DNA of 64,000 nucleotides. Source: Gemmatimonadota bacterium (GTDB taxonomy: Bacteria; Gemmatimonadota; Gemmatimonadetes; Longimicrobiales; Gaopeijiaceae). The notes under the pieces were generated by a model. The model was given only the letters and a program-made list of their open reading frames with translations, did no database searches and had not been told where the DNA came from. The stretch's first letter is position 1, and every line of letters starts with the position of its first letter. Made by a program: the position numbers and the translations under genes. Below, in pieces: positions 45,872 through 54,531 of this stretch. The stretch covers positions 1 through 64,000 of the forward strand of contig JAJDTB010000009.1 of NCBI GenBank assembly GCA_022827345.1. The letters run 5' to 3'.

Positions 45872-46862
45872 CGCACCTGGCCGGACCCGCAGCGACCTGG
45901 TTGGCCTGGCGGAGATCGAAGCCGCCGCCGAGCGGATTCGCGGAACCGTGGTGCGGACTCCGCTGATCCCGGATGCGGATCTGTCCGAAGCGACAGGGGG
46001 GCAGGTTCGCCTCAAGTGCGAGTCGTTGCAGAAGGCTGGGGCATTCAAGGCGCGCGGAGCCTGCAACTTCATGGCGCGGCTGACCGCCGAGGAGCTGGCC
46101 CGGGGCGTGATTACCTACTCTTCCGGGAACCACGCCCAGGCGGTCGCCTTTGCGGCCGGCCTGAAGGGCGTGCGAGCCGTTGTGGTGATGCCCACCACCG
46201 CGCCAAAGGTGAAGAGCGACGGGGCCCGGCGTCTGGGCGCGCGCGTCGAGTTCGCGGGGACGACCTCCGAACATCGCCGGGTTCGCGCCGAGGAGATCGC
46301 AGCGGCCGAGGGTCTGGTGATGGTGCCGCCCTTCGATCACCCATGGATCATCGCCGGGGCGGGAACGGTGGGGCTGGAGATCTACGAGGACTGGCCCGAA
46401 GTCGACACCCTGCTGGTCCCCATCGGGGGCGGCGGGCAGATGGCGGGCTGTACGGCCGCGCTCCGCCGCCTCAGGCCGGAAGCCACGCTGATCGGCGTGG
46501 AGCCCGTGGGAGCGCCCACCATGCGCCGTGCGCTCGACGCCGGGGGCCCGTCGACCCTGCCCGGCATCGACACCATCGCCGACGGCCTTGCCCCCACCCG
46601 CGCCGGCGACCTCACCTTCGCCCATGCCTCCGCCTTCCTGGACGACGTCATCCTCGTCGAGGACGACGACATCCGGCGCGCCGCCGCCCACCTCATCACC
46701 CGGCGCAAGCTCGTGGTCGAGTACTCGGGTGCGGCCACCGTGGCCGCGCTGCTGTCGGGACGCGTCGCTGCGCGTGACCGCGAGGTCTGTGCGGTGATCT
46801 CCGGCGGCAACCTCGACACGTCCCTGCTGGGTGAGATCCTGGCAGTCGACCCGGCGGCCTGA
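45855..46862 (+). CDS. PLP-dependent threonine/serine dehydratase
   Basis: 335 residues from ATG 45855, overlapping gyrA by 17 bp. It deaminates threonine or serine to the 2-oxo acid. The fold-type II PLP lysine is in [15 protein letters not shown] near residue 59. [26 protein letters not shown] (phosphate loop) and SGGN near the end are typical of IlvA/TdcB and serine racemase relatives. It lacks the regulatory ACT-type C-terminal domain of biosynthetic IlvA, so it is probably the catabolic or racemase-like type. The overlap with gyrA implies cotranscription, with no evident functional link. Confidence 0.85.
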   Translation: MTKTNSAPGRTRSDLVGLAEIEAAAERIRGTVVRTPLIPDADLSEATGGQVRLKCESLQKAGAFKARGACNFMARLTAEELARGVITYSSGNHAQAVAFAAGLKGVRAVVVMPTTAPKVKSDGARRLGARVEFAGTTSEHRRVRAEEIAAAEGLVMVPPFDHPWIIAGAGTVGLEIYEDWPEVDTLLVPIGGGGQMAGCTAALRRLRPEATLIGVEPVGAPTMRRALDAGGPSTLPGIDTIADGLAPTRAGDLTFAHASAFLDDVILVEDDDIRRAAAHLITRRKLVVEYSGAATVAALLSGRVAARDREVCAVISGGNLDTSLLGEILAVDPAA

Positions 46863-46888
46863 GCGGCTCGTCACCAGGACACCTGCCG

Positions 46889-47590
46889 GTGCTCCTCCTC
46901 TTCGACATCGACGGAACCCTTACCCGCGGCGGGCCGGCCGTCACCGCCTTTCGCATCGCGCTGGAGCACACCTACGGCACGGCGGGTCCCGTCGGCGAGT
47001 ACGACTTCGCAGGCAAGACCGACCCGCGCATCCTGCGGGACCTGCTGGGTGCGGCCGGCCTCGCCCCGGACGAGATCGACCGCGGCCTGCCCCGCTTCTG
47101 GGTTCGCTACCTGGGAGAGCTGGAGGCGCGCATCGGTGCAGATCCCGTAACCGTGCTTCCCGGCGTCCACACTCTGATCGCCGAGCTGGCCGCGCGGAAC
47201 GACGTCTTTCTGGGCCTGGTCACCGGCAACGTTGCGGACGGCGCCAGGCTCAAGCTCGGCTCCGCGGGCCTCTGGCACCACTTTCCGGTCGGTGGCTTCG
47301 GCTCGGACCACGAGGTGCGCAACGAACTGCCGCAGGTCGCGCTGGACCGGGCGTCGAGGCACTGGGGCCGCGCGTTCAACGGACGGGAAAGCGTGATCAT
47401 CGGCGACACGCCCCGCGATGTGAAGTGTGGCCGCGCCGTCGGGGCTGCCACCGTAGCGGTAACCACGGGCCGGTTCTCCGGCGCCGAACTGCGGGCGGCC
47501 GGGGCGGACAGGATCCTGCGGGACCTTTCGGACACCGCTGCCGTCGTTGAAGCCCTGACTGTCTGGAAAATACTTAACAATAAGATTTAG
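46889..47590 (+). CDS. HAD-superfamily phosphatase
   Basis: 233 residues starting at GTG 46889, 26 bp after the dehydratase stop. The start is a GTG with only a weak ribosome-binding site (GAGGACACC, about 10 bases upstream). Motif I is FDIDGTLTRGG at residues 5-15, motif II TGNVADG near 112, and motif IV GDTPRDVKCGRAVGA near 171. The helical cap falls between motifs I and II. Members of this branch include phosphoglycolate phosphatases and haloacid dehalogenase-like enzymes. The substrate is unknown. Confidence 0.85.
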   Translation: MLLLFDIDGTLTRGGPAVTAFRIALEHTYGTAGPVGEYDFAGKTDPRILRDLLGAAGLAPDEIDRGLPRFWVRYLGELEARIGADPVTVLPGVHTLIAELAARNDVFLGLVTGNVADGARLKLGSAGLWHHFPVGGFGSDHEVRNELPQVALDRASRHWGRAFNGRESVIIGDTPRDVKCGRAVGAATVAVTTGRFSGAELRAAGADRILRDLSDTAAVVEALTVWKILNNKI

Positions 47591-47712
47591 TGTTGTCTGG
47601 TCGCCGCAAACGGCCCATTTTGCAATGTCTCATCCCGACCTTCATGGCTGCTGGAGGACGAGTGACGCACAAGGGTAACGCGGCCGCACACTGAAGACAG
47701 GCGAAGGAAAGC

Positions 47713-48390
47713 ATGAAGAAATTCTACTTGATCATCGCAATCGTAGCCGTGGGGGGGATCGCGGTCGTGGGCTTCGCCCTGCGAGGCGGTGGTTCGGCTG
47801 CAAGCGAACCGGTCGACCTGGGTGACATTGCCAACGAGGACCTGGTGGCACTGGCCCAGGGGATGGTATACGGGGACCCGGACGCGCCCGTAACCATCAT
47901 GGAATTCGGCAACTATCAATGCAACGCGTGCCGGGACTTCGCTCTCCAGATCAAGCCACAGATCGATCTGGCCTACATCGAGACCGGACAGGCCAAGTTC
48001 GTGTACTATGACTATCCGCACCCGGGGTTTCCCCATTCTTTCCTGGCAGCTCGCGCTGCGCGGTGCGCAGGCGACCAGGACCGGTATTTCGAGTACCACG
48101 ACGCAATCTACAGCACCTTCAACAGTTGGTCGCGCCCGGAGAGTCCATACGGGCACTTCAACGACCTCGCCGAGGATGTAGGCCTGGACACGGAAGCGTT
48201 CGAGAGCTGCCTGGATAGCGACAGGCACGCCGACGTGGTCACGGCGAACCTGACGCTCGGGCAAATGCTGGGCGTGCCCGGAACGCCGGGCATCTTCATT
48301 CACCGCGAAGGTGAAGGTGGAGCGAACCGCCTCGGCGGCTTCCGGTTCATCGACATCCAGCAGGCCATGGAAGCCGGCGAGGCGAATTGA
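47713..48390 (+). CDS. DsbA-family thiol-disulfide oxidoreductase
   Basis: 225 residues. A single N-terminal membrane anchor or signal (FYLIIAIVAVGGIAVVGFAL) puts the thioredoxin-fold domain in the periplasm. The active site is CNAC at 70-73 in FGNYQCNACRDF, and the cis-proline loop is VPGTPGIFIHR near 195. The insertion between them is helical, as in DsbA/DsbG relatives. GAAGGAAAGC is a good ribosome-binding site. Its stop overlaps the start of the VKOR gene, so the pair should work as oxidant and re-oxidase of disulfide formation. Confidence 0.88.
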   Translation: MKKFYLIIAIVAVGGIAVVGFALRGGGSAASEPVDLGDIANEDLVALAQGMVYGDPDAPVTIMEFGNYQCNACRDFALQIKPQIDLAYIETGQAKFVYYDYPHPGFPHSFLAARAARCAGDQDRYFEYHDAIYSTFNSWSRPESPYGHFNDLAEDVGLDTEAFESCLDSDRHADVVTANLTLGQMLGVPGTPGIFIHREGEGGANRLGGFRFIDIQQAMEAGEAN

Positions 48391-48908
48391 CGGCGCACCC
48401 GCCACAATCCCGCACCAGCGCTGGGGCGCTGTCGGGCACGGACGCGTCCATGCAGCCTGAATCCGCCCCGGCCACCTCTGGACCGGTCAACCGCATGGTG
48501 GTGGCCGTCCTCGCCCTCGTCGGGGTGTTCCTCACCTTCTACCTGGTGGCCTACAACCTCGGATGGACGCCGCCGATCGCATGTGGAGCCGGTGACTGCG
48601 GGGTCGTACAGTCGTCTCAGTACGCGTGGGTGGGGCCAATACCGGTCTCCGTCATCGGGCTCGGCGGCTATCTGGCCCTCCTGGTCCTGGCGATCATGGG
48701 GCTGCAGCCGTCGGCCGCTCGCTCCCGTGCGATTCCCTTCCTGCTCTTCGCGGGAGCACTCTTCGGCGTCCTCTTCAGTGCCTACCTGACGTATCTCGAG
48801 GCCATGGTCATCCAGGCCTGGTGCCGCTATTGCGTGGCGTCGGCCATCCTGATCACCCTGGTGTTCGTCGCGACCCTGCCGGAGTTGAAGCGTCTGCGGG
48901 GTAGCTGA
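48387..48908 (+). CDS. Vitamin K epoxide reductase (VKOR) homologue
   Basis: 173 residues if the TTG at 48387, which overlaps the DsbA-like stop (TTGA), is used; ATG 48450 is an alternative. VKOR homologues re-oxidise DsbA-like proteins using membrane quinone, replacing DsbB. Four hydrophobic helices (VVAVLALVGVFLTFYLVAY; VSVIGLGGYLALLVLAIMG; IPFLLFAGALFGVLFSAYL; the last after AWCRYC) and two cysteine pairs, Cys66/Cys71 on the loop and Cys146/Cys149 (CRYC) at the quinone side, are as expected for the family. The N-terminal 35 residues are poorly conserved. Confidence 0.9.
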   Translation: MTAHPPQSRTSAGALSGTDASMQPESAPATSGPVNRMVVAVLALVGVFLTFYLVAYNLGWTPPIACGAGDCGVVQSSQYAWVGPIPVSVIGLGGYLALLVLAIMGLQPSAARSRAIPFLLFAGALFGVLFSAYLTYLEAMVIQAWCRYCVASAILITLVFVATLPELKRLRGS

Positions 48909-48914
48909 AGCGTC

Positions 48915-49478
48915 TCAGGGCGAACGCACGGATTCTTCGGATCGAGCCCGCGCCCTCTCGAGCGACCACTCGCCGACGATGCGCGGCGGCCAGGTGCCGG
49001 CGCGGTGGCCGCGACACAGATCAGCCGCTTCCTTCCGAGCCCGCGCAACCAGCGCCCCGTCGATCAGCGAGGCCTCCTCCGCGTGGGCGAGGTCGGCCTC
49101 ATCCAGCACCACGGCATCTCCACCGGGCGGCACCCAGACATCCAGGCACAAGTCCGTCGTCGTCCATGAGCGGGGGCCGTCGAACTCGACCGGCGTGAGG
49201 ACGTTGGCGTAGAGCCCGGTACAGGTGCCGTCGGCGAGGTGAAAAAGGCCGATGTCGTGCCACAGCCCCGGAAAGGTGAACCAGATCGCCGGGGCGCCGG
49301 GCTCGAGGATGGTGACGCCGCCGACGGTCAGGGGTGCCCGGATCGGCGTATCGGGCTGGAAGGTGACGATCCCCGCCGCGCCGCTCTCGAGCACCCGCTG
49401 CCGATAGACCTCCGTCGGTCGGCCGAGGCGCCTGTAGTGGATGTCCACCCACGCGCCGACGCGGGGCAGGGCGCTCAA
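48915..49478 (-). CDS. DUF402 domain protein (FomD-like)
   Basis: 187 residues from TTG 49478, which overlaps the stop of the XdhC-type gene; the upstream frame is a shadow of that gene. DUF402 proteins are small metal-dependent hydrolases. FomD, the characterised member in fosfomycin synthesis, hydrolyses a CMP-phosphonate anhydride, and others act as nucleoside diphosphatases. The core reads WFTFPGLWHDIGLFHL, then GLYANVLTPVEFDG and DLCLDVWVPPGGDAVVLDEADL, the conserved Asp/Asn-rich metal site. It is the last gene of a five-gene coupled operon with an XdhC pair and a MocA-like transferase, which hints at a nucleotide-linked cofactor substrate. That is inference. Confidence 0.75.
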   Translation of the reverse strand: MSALPRVGAWVDIHYRRLGRPTEVYRQRVLESGAAGIVTFQPDTPIRAPLTVGGVTILEPGAPAIWFTFPGLWHDIGLFHLADGTCTGLYANVLTPVEFDGPRSWTTTDLCLDVWVPPGGDAVVLDEADLAHAEEASLIDGALVARARKEAADLCRGHRAGTWPPRIVGEWSLERARARSEESVRSP

Positions 49479-49804
49479 CCGCCCCCGAAGCGTTCCGGGT
49501 TGGCGCGCTCGATGAACACGTTCATGATGCCGCCGCAGACGGCCGGGCTCCACGTGGTGAAGTCGTCGGTAAGGTCGACGCGCACGGTTGTGGGCGGCGC
49601 CCCCTCGAAGAGATCCTGAGCGGCCGCGATCACCTCGCCCTCGCCGCAGCCGCCGCCGACAGTGCCCGCAAGCACCCCCTCCCTACCGATCAGCATCCGC
49701 GCCCCCGTCTTGCGCGGCGTCGACCCCTTCGCCGATACGATTGTGGCCAGCACGGCGGGCTCCTCCAGCCCCGCCAACTGGGCCATCAACTCCTTTTCGT
49801 CCAT
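49475..49804 (-). CDS. XdhC/CoxI-domain small protein
   Basis: 109 residues from ATG 49804. The whole protein is the XdhC_CoxI N-terminal domain: ATIVSAKGSTPRKTGARMLI, GTVGGGCGEGEVI near residue 48 with the conserved cysteine, and AVCGG near 92 with a second. XdhC proteins bind molybdenum cofactor and insert its sulfurated form into xanthine dehydrogenase-type enzymes. The C-terminal Rossmann domain usually fused to it is supplied by the adjacent gene 49806-50711, which begins 1 bp upstream of this start. Stop and DUF402 start overlap. Confidence 0.85.
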   Translation of the reverse strand: MDEKELMAQLAGLEEPAVLATIVSAKGSTPRKTGARMLIGREGVLAGTVGGGCGEGEVIAAAQDLFEGAPPTTVRVDLTDDFTTWSPAVCGGIMNVFIERANPERFGGG

Positions 49805-49805
49805 G

Positions 49806-50711
49806 TCAGTCCCCGTTTGTCTGCGTGTCAGTGCCCCGCACGTCGGCCGACCGTCCGCCACCCGCCGGCACTGCCCGCCGCCCCGTCGCGCCGCCGAAAA
49901 ACCGTTCCACCACCCGCTCCTTCTCCACCAGCGGCGCCCCCGTCCCACCCGCATGGAACAGGATGATCTCCGCCACCACCGACACCGCGATCTCGGCAGG
50001 CGTCTGACCACCCAGGTCCAGCCCGACCGGCGCCCGCACGCGCTTCATATCGGCCGTCGTGAAGCCCTCGCGGGCAAGCTGCTCGTGGGTCGCCCGCACG
50101 CGCCGCCGGCTCCCGATCATGCCAACGTAGCCGGGCGGCGCCTCCATGCGCAGCAGGCGCACCAGGCATTCATAGTCGAAGCTGTGCCCGCGCGTCACCA
50201 GAATCACATGGTCCGACGGGCCGAGCGGGGTCGCCGCGAAGGGATCGCGAAAATCGATCACGCGCACCGCCGCCGCATCGGGGAAGCGGTGGGCCGCGGC
50301 AAATTCCGGCCGGTCGTCGAGCACCTCGACCCGCATCCCCAGCATCGCGCCCATCCGCGCCAGCGGGATCGCGATGTGCCCCGCGCCGACGATCACCATC
50401 CGCGCCGGCGGGCCGTGCAACTCCAGATAGACCCGCGCCGTGACGGTGCTGCCGCCCTCGCTGTACTCGAAGTCCCGGCTGAGCGCTCCGCGGGATTCCC
50501 TGGGGGGGAAGAGCGACGGCACCGCTGCAGCCACCGCCTCGTCCAGGGCCGGGCTTCCGAGTGTGCCGCGGGTGCGCCTGCCGGAGAGCCACCATCGCCG
50601 CCCGATCAGCGATCGGTCCGGCGAATCGACGACGACCGCGGTATGGATGCGCTCTCCCTTCTCCAGCGCCTCCAGCACCCGGGCGGCTACCTGCGCGGCG
50701 GAGATCCTCAT
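49806..50711 (-). CDS. XdhC-family molybdoenzyme maturation protein
   Basis: 301 residues. The first 110 residues are a divergent XdhC_CoxI-like domain lacking the G-G-G-C motif. The C-terminal two thirds are the XdhC Rossmann domain: MVIVGAGHIAIPLARMGAML at about 110-130, then VTRGHSFDYE, GYVGMIGSRRRVRA and APVGLDLGGQTPAEIAVSVVAEI. This protein plus the 109-residue neighbour together equal one full XdhC with an extra N-domain. No molybdenum hydroxylase subunit is in the window, so the client is elsewhere. The start ATG overlaps the stop of the MocA-like gene. Confidence 0.85.
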   Translation of the reverse strand: MRISAAQVAARVLEALEKGERIHTAVVVDSPDRSLIGRRWWLSGRRTRGTLGSPALDEAVAAAVPSLFPPRESRGALSRDFEYSEGGSTVTARVYLELHGPPARMVIVGAGHIAIPLARMGAMLGMRVEVLDDRPEFAAAHRFPDAAAVRVIDFRDPFAATPLGPSDHVILVTRGHSFDYECLVRLLRMEAPPGYVGMIGSRRRVRATHEQLAREGFTTADMKRVRAPVGLDLGGQTPAEIAVSVVAEIILFHAGGTGAPLVEKERVVERFFGGATGRRAVPAGGGRSADVRGTDTQTNGD

Positions 50712-51421
50712 CCCTGGCGCGGCTCCGCACGGGGGGCCGCGGCCCGGCGCGACTCGCGCCCATCCGGCCCCAATCCACCCGGCCCGGGCTGCCCCGCCGC
50801 CTGATCATGCCGCCCCGGGGGTCCGCCGCCCCCGAAACGCTCGCGATAACGGCGCGGCGTGTCGATGTCGTCGACGACCCCCGCGTCCGCGACCGGCACC
50901 TCCAGCACCCGCCCCGGGTCGCGCCGCACCACGCCGCGGGCCCCCTCCTCGAGGTCCCGCGCCTGGAACTCGCTCGCGATCGTCATGTCGGCCAGCACGG
51001 GATGTCCGCGCTCCTCCTCATATCTGGGCATCACGATGGGGGCGCCCGGGTCCCGCCACCCCGCGATCAGCCGCCGGACCGTCTCCGGGGTCACGGCGGG
51101 GTTGTCGACAGGCGAAAAGACGAACGCGGGCGGGGGGTCGTCAAGGCCGCGAAGGTATTCCAGGGCGGCACGCAGCGACCCGATCTGGCCGCCCGCGCCG
51201 CCAGGGTTCACCACCAGCCGGGCACCGCAGCGGCCGGCCTCGGCCGCAACCTCGCCCACATCCGTGGCCGCGACGACGACGACGGGCCCGCACCCGCCCT
51301 CGCGCAGTGTCGTCACCAGGCGGGCCGTGAAGGTGGTGCCGCCGGCGTCCAGCAGCGCCTTCGGGCCGCCCATCCGCGAGGACGCGCCGGCCGCGAGCAC
51401 GATCCCGGCCGGCCGCGTCAC
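50708..51421 (-). CDS. MocA/MobA-like nucleotidyltransferase
   Basis: 237 residues from GTG 51421, chosen because GIVLAAGASSRMGGPKALL begins five residues later and the codon overlaps the stop of the upstream gene. The motif LAAGxSxRMGxxK is the nucleotide-binding loop of the MobA/MocA family. VVNPGGAGGQIGSLRAAL, FSPVDNPAVTPETV and GHPVLAD follow in the expected order. Next to two XdhC proteins it is best read as a CTP:molybdopterin cytidylyltransferase (MocA type), which makes the MCD cofactor. The last 35 residues are Pro, Gly and Arg-rich and unconserved. Confidence 0.8.
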   Translation of the reverse strand: MTRPAGIVLAAGASSRMGGPKALLDAGGTTFTARLVTTLREGGCGPVVVVAATDVGEVAAEAGRCGARLVVNPGGAGGQIGSLRAALEYLRGLDDPPPAFVFSPVDNPAVTPETVRRLIAGWRDPGAPIVMPRYEEERGHPVLADMTIASEFQARDLEEGARGVVRRDPGRVLEVPVADAGVVDDIDTPRRYRERFGGGGPPGRHDQAAGQPGPGGLGPDGRESRRAAAPRAEPRQG

Positions 51422-53583
51422 CGCGCGCCCGCGCCGCCCGGGAACGCTCCGTGGAAGGTCTCGCCGGCTTCGCCCAGCTCGGTCAGCAGGGCGCAGGGCC
51501 GGTAGCGGTCGCCGTGGGACTCGTGTAGGGTCGTGATCGCGCCCAGCACGTCGCCCAGCCCCCGGTCGTCCGCGTACTTGAGGAGGCCGCCGCGGAACGG
51601 TGGAAAGCCCGTCCCCATGACCATGCCGAGGTCGACGTCGGCGGCCGCCGCCACGATCTTCGCCTGCAGCACGCGGGCCGCCTCGTTGATCATCGCGAGC
51701 ACGAGCCGGTCGACGACCAGCGCCGCATCCGGCGTCGAACGCCGCGCCGAGACCTGCATGTCCCCGTACACCGACGGATCGATGCCCGTCTCCCTGCCCT
51801 TCGAGTACCGATAGAACCCCTTGCCGCCCTTGCGGCCGAGTCTGCCCGATCCGGCAAGGGCCGCAAGCGAAGCCGCCGGGGCCATACGCTCGCCGAACGC
51901 CTTGGCCATGGTCCTGCCGGCGTGGGTCACGATATCGATACCGACCTCGTCCATCAGCCGGTACGGCCCCATCGGCACCCCGAACCGGTACCAGGCGCGG
52001 TCGACCGCCGCCGCGTCCCACCCTTCGTCCAGCAGGTGGCCGGCCTCGATCAGGTACGGCCCGAGGATCCGGTTGACGAGGAATCCAGGCGCGTCGCGCG
52101 TCACGACAGGCACCTTGCCCAGCCGCACCGCAAGCGCCGCCAGCGTCTCGACCGTGTCCGGGTCGGTCGCGGCCCCCTGGACGATTTCGACCAGCGGCAT
52201 CCGATGCACCGGGTTGAAGAAGTGCATCCCGGCGAACCGTCCGGGCCGCTCCAGCACGGCCGCCATCTCGTCGACGGACAGCGACGACGTGTTCGTGGCG
52301 ATGATCGCGTCCGGCCGCACCTTCCCCTCGACCTCCTGCAGCACGGCGCGCTTCACCGCCATGTTCTCGATCACGGCCTCGACCACCACGTCGGCGGACC
52401 CCGTGCCCGCGTAGTCGATCCCACCCGAGATGAGTCCCATCCGCCGGGCCGCTTCGCGCTTCCGCAGCGACCTGCGCTTCACCGCCCCGTCGAAGATGGA
52501 CCGCGCATGCGCGAACCCCCCCGCCACCGCCTCGTGGCGGATATCCTTCATCCGCACCGGGATGCCGTTGTAGGCCGCCACCTGGGCGATGCCGCCCCCC
52601 ATCGGCCCGGCCCCGATCACCGCCATCCGCCCAACCCCACCGGCCCGGCCGCCAACCCCCCACGGCCCCTTCCGCGCCGCCTCGCGCAGGTTGAACAGGA
52701 AGAGCAGGTTCTTGCACACCGGCGAGACCAACAGCTCCCCCACCGCGCGCGCTTCCAGCTCCAGCCCCCTGGCCAGGCTCTTCCCCATGCTGCCGCGGAT
52801 CACGTCGAGGACCTTGAACGGAGCCGGGTAGTGGCCTCCCGTGCGCTTGCGAACACGCGTGCGCGCGCCACGCAGAACCAGCGCGCGCCCCGGCGGTGTT
52901 CCGTCGAGCAGCCGCGTCGCCAACCCGCGCCGCCGCCGCTTCCGGCCCGGCGGCAGGGCATCTCCCCGCGCCAGGATCCGCATCATTTCCAGGCTGCGCT
53001 CATCGAACTGCTGGTGCGGGAGCAAACGGTGCACCAGACCGATCCGCCGGGCCCTGAAGGTGCTCAGCGGCTTCCCGGTCAGGATGACGCCCAACGCCGC
53101 GGACAGCCCCAGCAGCCGTGGCAGGCGGGTCGTGCCGCCCCAGGCCGGGAGGATCCCCAGCTGCACCTCCGGCAGCCCGATGCGGGTGCGGTCGTCGTCC
53201 GCGGCCACGCGGTAGTCGCAGGAAAGCGCCAGCTCGGTGCCCCCGCCCAGACAGGTCCCCTGAATGGCGGCCATCGTCGGCACCGGGAGCGCCGCGATCC
53301 GCCCGAACAGCGCCTGCCCCTGCCTTGCGGCCTCGACCCCCGCACGGCCGTCCTCGACCGCCGCGATCGCCTTCACATCGGCGCCCGCGATAAAGGACCC
53401 CGGTTTGGCGGAGCGGAACAGGATCGCGCGGAGAACTCCGCTCGCAGCAGCCTCCTGCGCCTCATCGACGATCGACTGCAGGACCTCCATGACCTCCAGC
53501 GTGAGGACGTTCTGGCCCCGGTCGGGGTCGTGGAACGTCACCACCCCCACGCCGCCCGAATCGATGTCGAGGCGCGGGTTCAC
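51418..53583 (-). CDS. Bifunctional enoyl-CoA hydratase/3-hydroxyacyl-CoA dehydrogenase
   Basis: 721 residues in the FadB/FadJ arrangement. The N-terminal crotonase part keeps both acid residues: GGGTELALSCDY near 105 and GLPEVQLGILPAWGG near 128. The 3-hydroxyacyl-CoA dehydrogenase part begins VIGAGPMGGGIAQVAAYNG near 325. NTSSLSVDEMA, GMHFFNPVHRMPLVEIV and DAPGFLVNRILGPYLIEAG follow, with the catalytic His in HFFNP. It performs two steps of fatty acid beta-oxidation. It is encoded first in the operon containing MocA-like and XdhC genes, and its stop overlaps the MocA-like GTG. It may also serve the aryl-CoA cluster at the right end, but it is not next to it. Confidence 0.93.
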   Translation of the reverse strand: MNPRLDIDSGGVGVVTFHDPDRGQNVLTLEVMEVLQSIVDEAQEAAASGVLRAILFRSAKPGSFIAGADVKAIAAVEDGRAGVEAARQGQALFGRIAALPVPTMAAIQGTCLGGGTELALSCDYRVAADDDRTRIGLPEVQLGILPAWGGTTRLPRLLGLSAALGVILTGKPLSTFRARRIGLVHRLLPHQQFDERSLEMMRILARGDALPPGRKRRRRGLATRLLDGTPPGRALVLRGARTRVRKRTGGHYPAPFKVLDVIRGSMGKSLARGLELEARAVGELLVSPVCKNLLFLFNLREAARKGPWGVGGRAGGVGRMAVIGAGPMGGGIAQVAAYNGIPVRMKDIRHEAVAGGFAHARSIFDGAVKRRSLRKREAARRMGLISGGIDYAGTGSADVVVEAVIENMAVKRAVLQEVEGKVRPDAIIATNTSSLSVDEMAAVLERPGRFAGMHFFNPVHRMPLVEIVQGAATDPDTVETLAALAVRLGKVPVVTRDAPGFLVNRILGPYLIEAGHLLDEGWDAAAVDRAWYRFGVPMGPYRLMDEVGIDIVTHAGRTMAKAFGERMAPAASLAALAGSGRLGRKGGKGFYRYSKGRETGIDPSVYGDMQVSARRSTPDAALVVDRLVLAMINEAARVLQAKIVAAAADVDLGMVMGTGFPPFRGGLLKYADDRGLGDVLGAITTLHESHGDRYRPCALLTELGEAGETFHGAFPGGAGAR

Positions 53584-53611
53584 GGTCGAGGACGGGCGAT
53601 CCGGCCCGGGA

Positions 53612-54385
53612 TCAGAAGATCGGCCGGACCTCCGCGTTGTCGCGGCTCAGACGCAGGACCAGCGGCTCTTCCCGCGAAATGGTGATCGGAACGTTCCAGT
53701 ACAGTTCGTCATACGGCAGTTCGTGACGGGCGTGCACCCAGTACATGCCCGGTGCGACGCCGTCCTGGAAGTCGGCGATCCCGCTGGCGTCGGTCGTATC
53801 CATCACGATGTCGAGGCCGGCCGCTTCCACCTTCGCCATGATCACCAGGGACACGTCCGCGAACGCCTGGTCGCCCCAGTCGGCCTGGACGATCCTCATG
53901 CTGTCCATCCGCTCGATGGATGCTTGTTGCAGGCCGTCGAAAGTGTCGAAGAGCGCACCGACTTGGCGCTCCGTCCGCTGGTATTCGGCGTCCAGATCCT
54001 CGTATTCGGCGAAAAGCTGGCGATAGAGGCTCTCGCCCCGATTCAGCCCTTCCAGGCGATCGTTGAGCGTCTGGAGCCTGTCGCGCAGCTCGTTCCATCG
54101 CGTCTCCGCTTCGAGCCAGGCTCGCTGTGCCTGCACGATCTCGGCCTGTGCCGCCAGCAGGTCCGCCGGGATCTCCGGCTCCGGCGTCGGTGCCGCCGAC
54201 TCCATGGAGTCGAAGACCTGGTCGCGGTCGTACGGAAGGATCTGGACCTCCACGCCGTCGAGCGGGGTGGATCCCGTGTCGTCGCCGAGGGCGACCACGA
54301 CACTCACATCCGCCGCGCCACAGGCTGCAAGCGAGAGCGAGGCGAGAATTGCCACCACACCGATTCCGTAGTTACATCGCGTCAT
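53612..54385 (-). CDS. Lipoprotein with central coiled coil, function unknown
   Basis: 257 residues from ATG 54385. A lipobox LSLAAC places the lipidated cysteine at residue 22. A small strand-rich domain (VVVALGDDTGSTPLDGVEVQ) is followed by a Glu/Arg/Leu-rich coiled coil at about 75-150 (AQAEIVQAQRAWLEAETRW; LQTLNDRLEGLNRGE). A C-terminal beta-domain (DASGIADFQDGVAPGMYWVH) resembles the carboxypeptidase-regulatory or SpaA-like sandwich. I know no named family with this order. It is located between the beta-oxidation gene and an M23 peptidase gene on the same strand. Confidence 0.65.
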   Translation of the reverse strand: MTRCNYGIGVVAILASLSLAACGAADVSVVVALGDDTGSTPLDGVEVQILPYDRDQVFDSMESAAPTPEPEIPADLLAAQAEIVQAQRAWLEAETRWNELRDRLQTLNDRLEGLNRGESLYRQLFAEYEDLDAEYQRTERQVGALFDTFDGLQQASIERMDSMRIVQADWGDQAFADVSLVIMAKVEAAGLDIVMDTTDASGIADFQDGVAPGMYWVHARHELPYDELYWNVPITISREEPLVLRLSRDNAEVRPIF

Positions 54386-54531
54386 ACCTTACTCCCCGAT
54401 AAGCTGGCCCGAGAGATGGAAACTGGCCGAAGTCAGAATTACTGTCCGCCCCAAGGTAAGGACGTACATGGGTCACATCAAGGCAGAAACGAAGCGGCGC
54501 CTGGTCAGCGGTGGCCGGCAACAACGGACCG

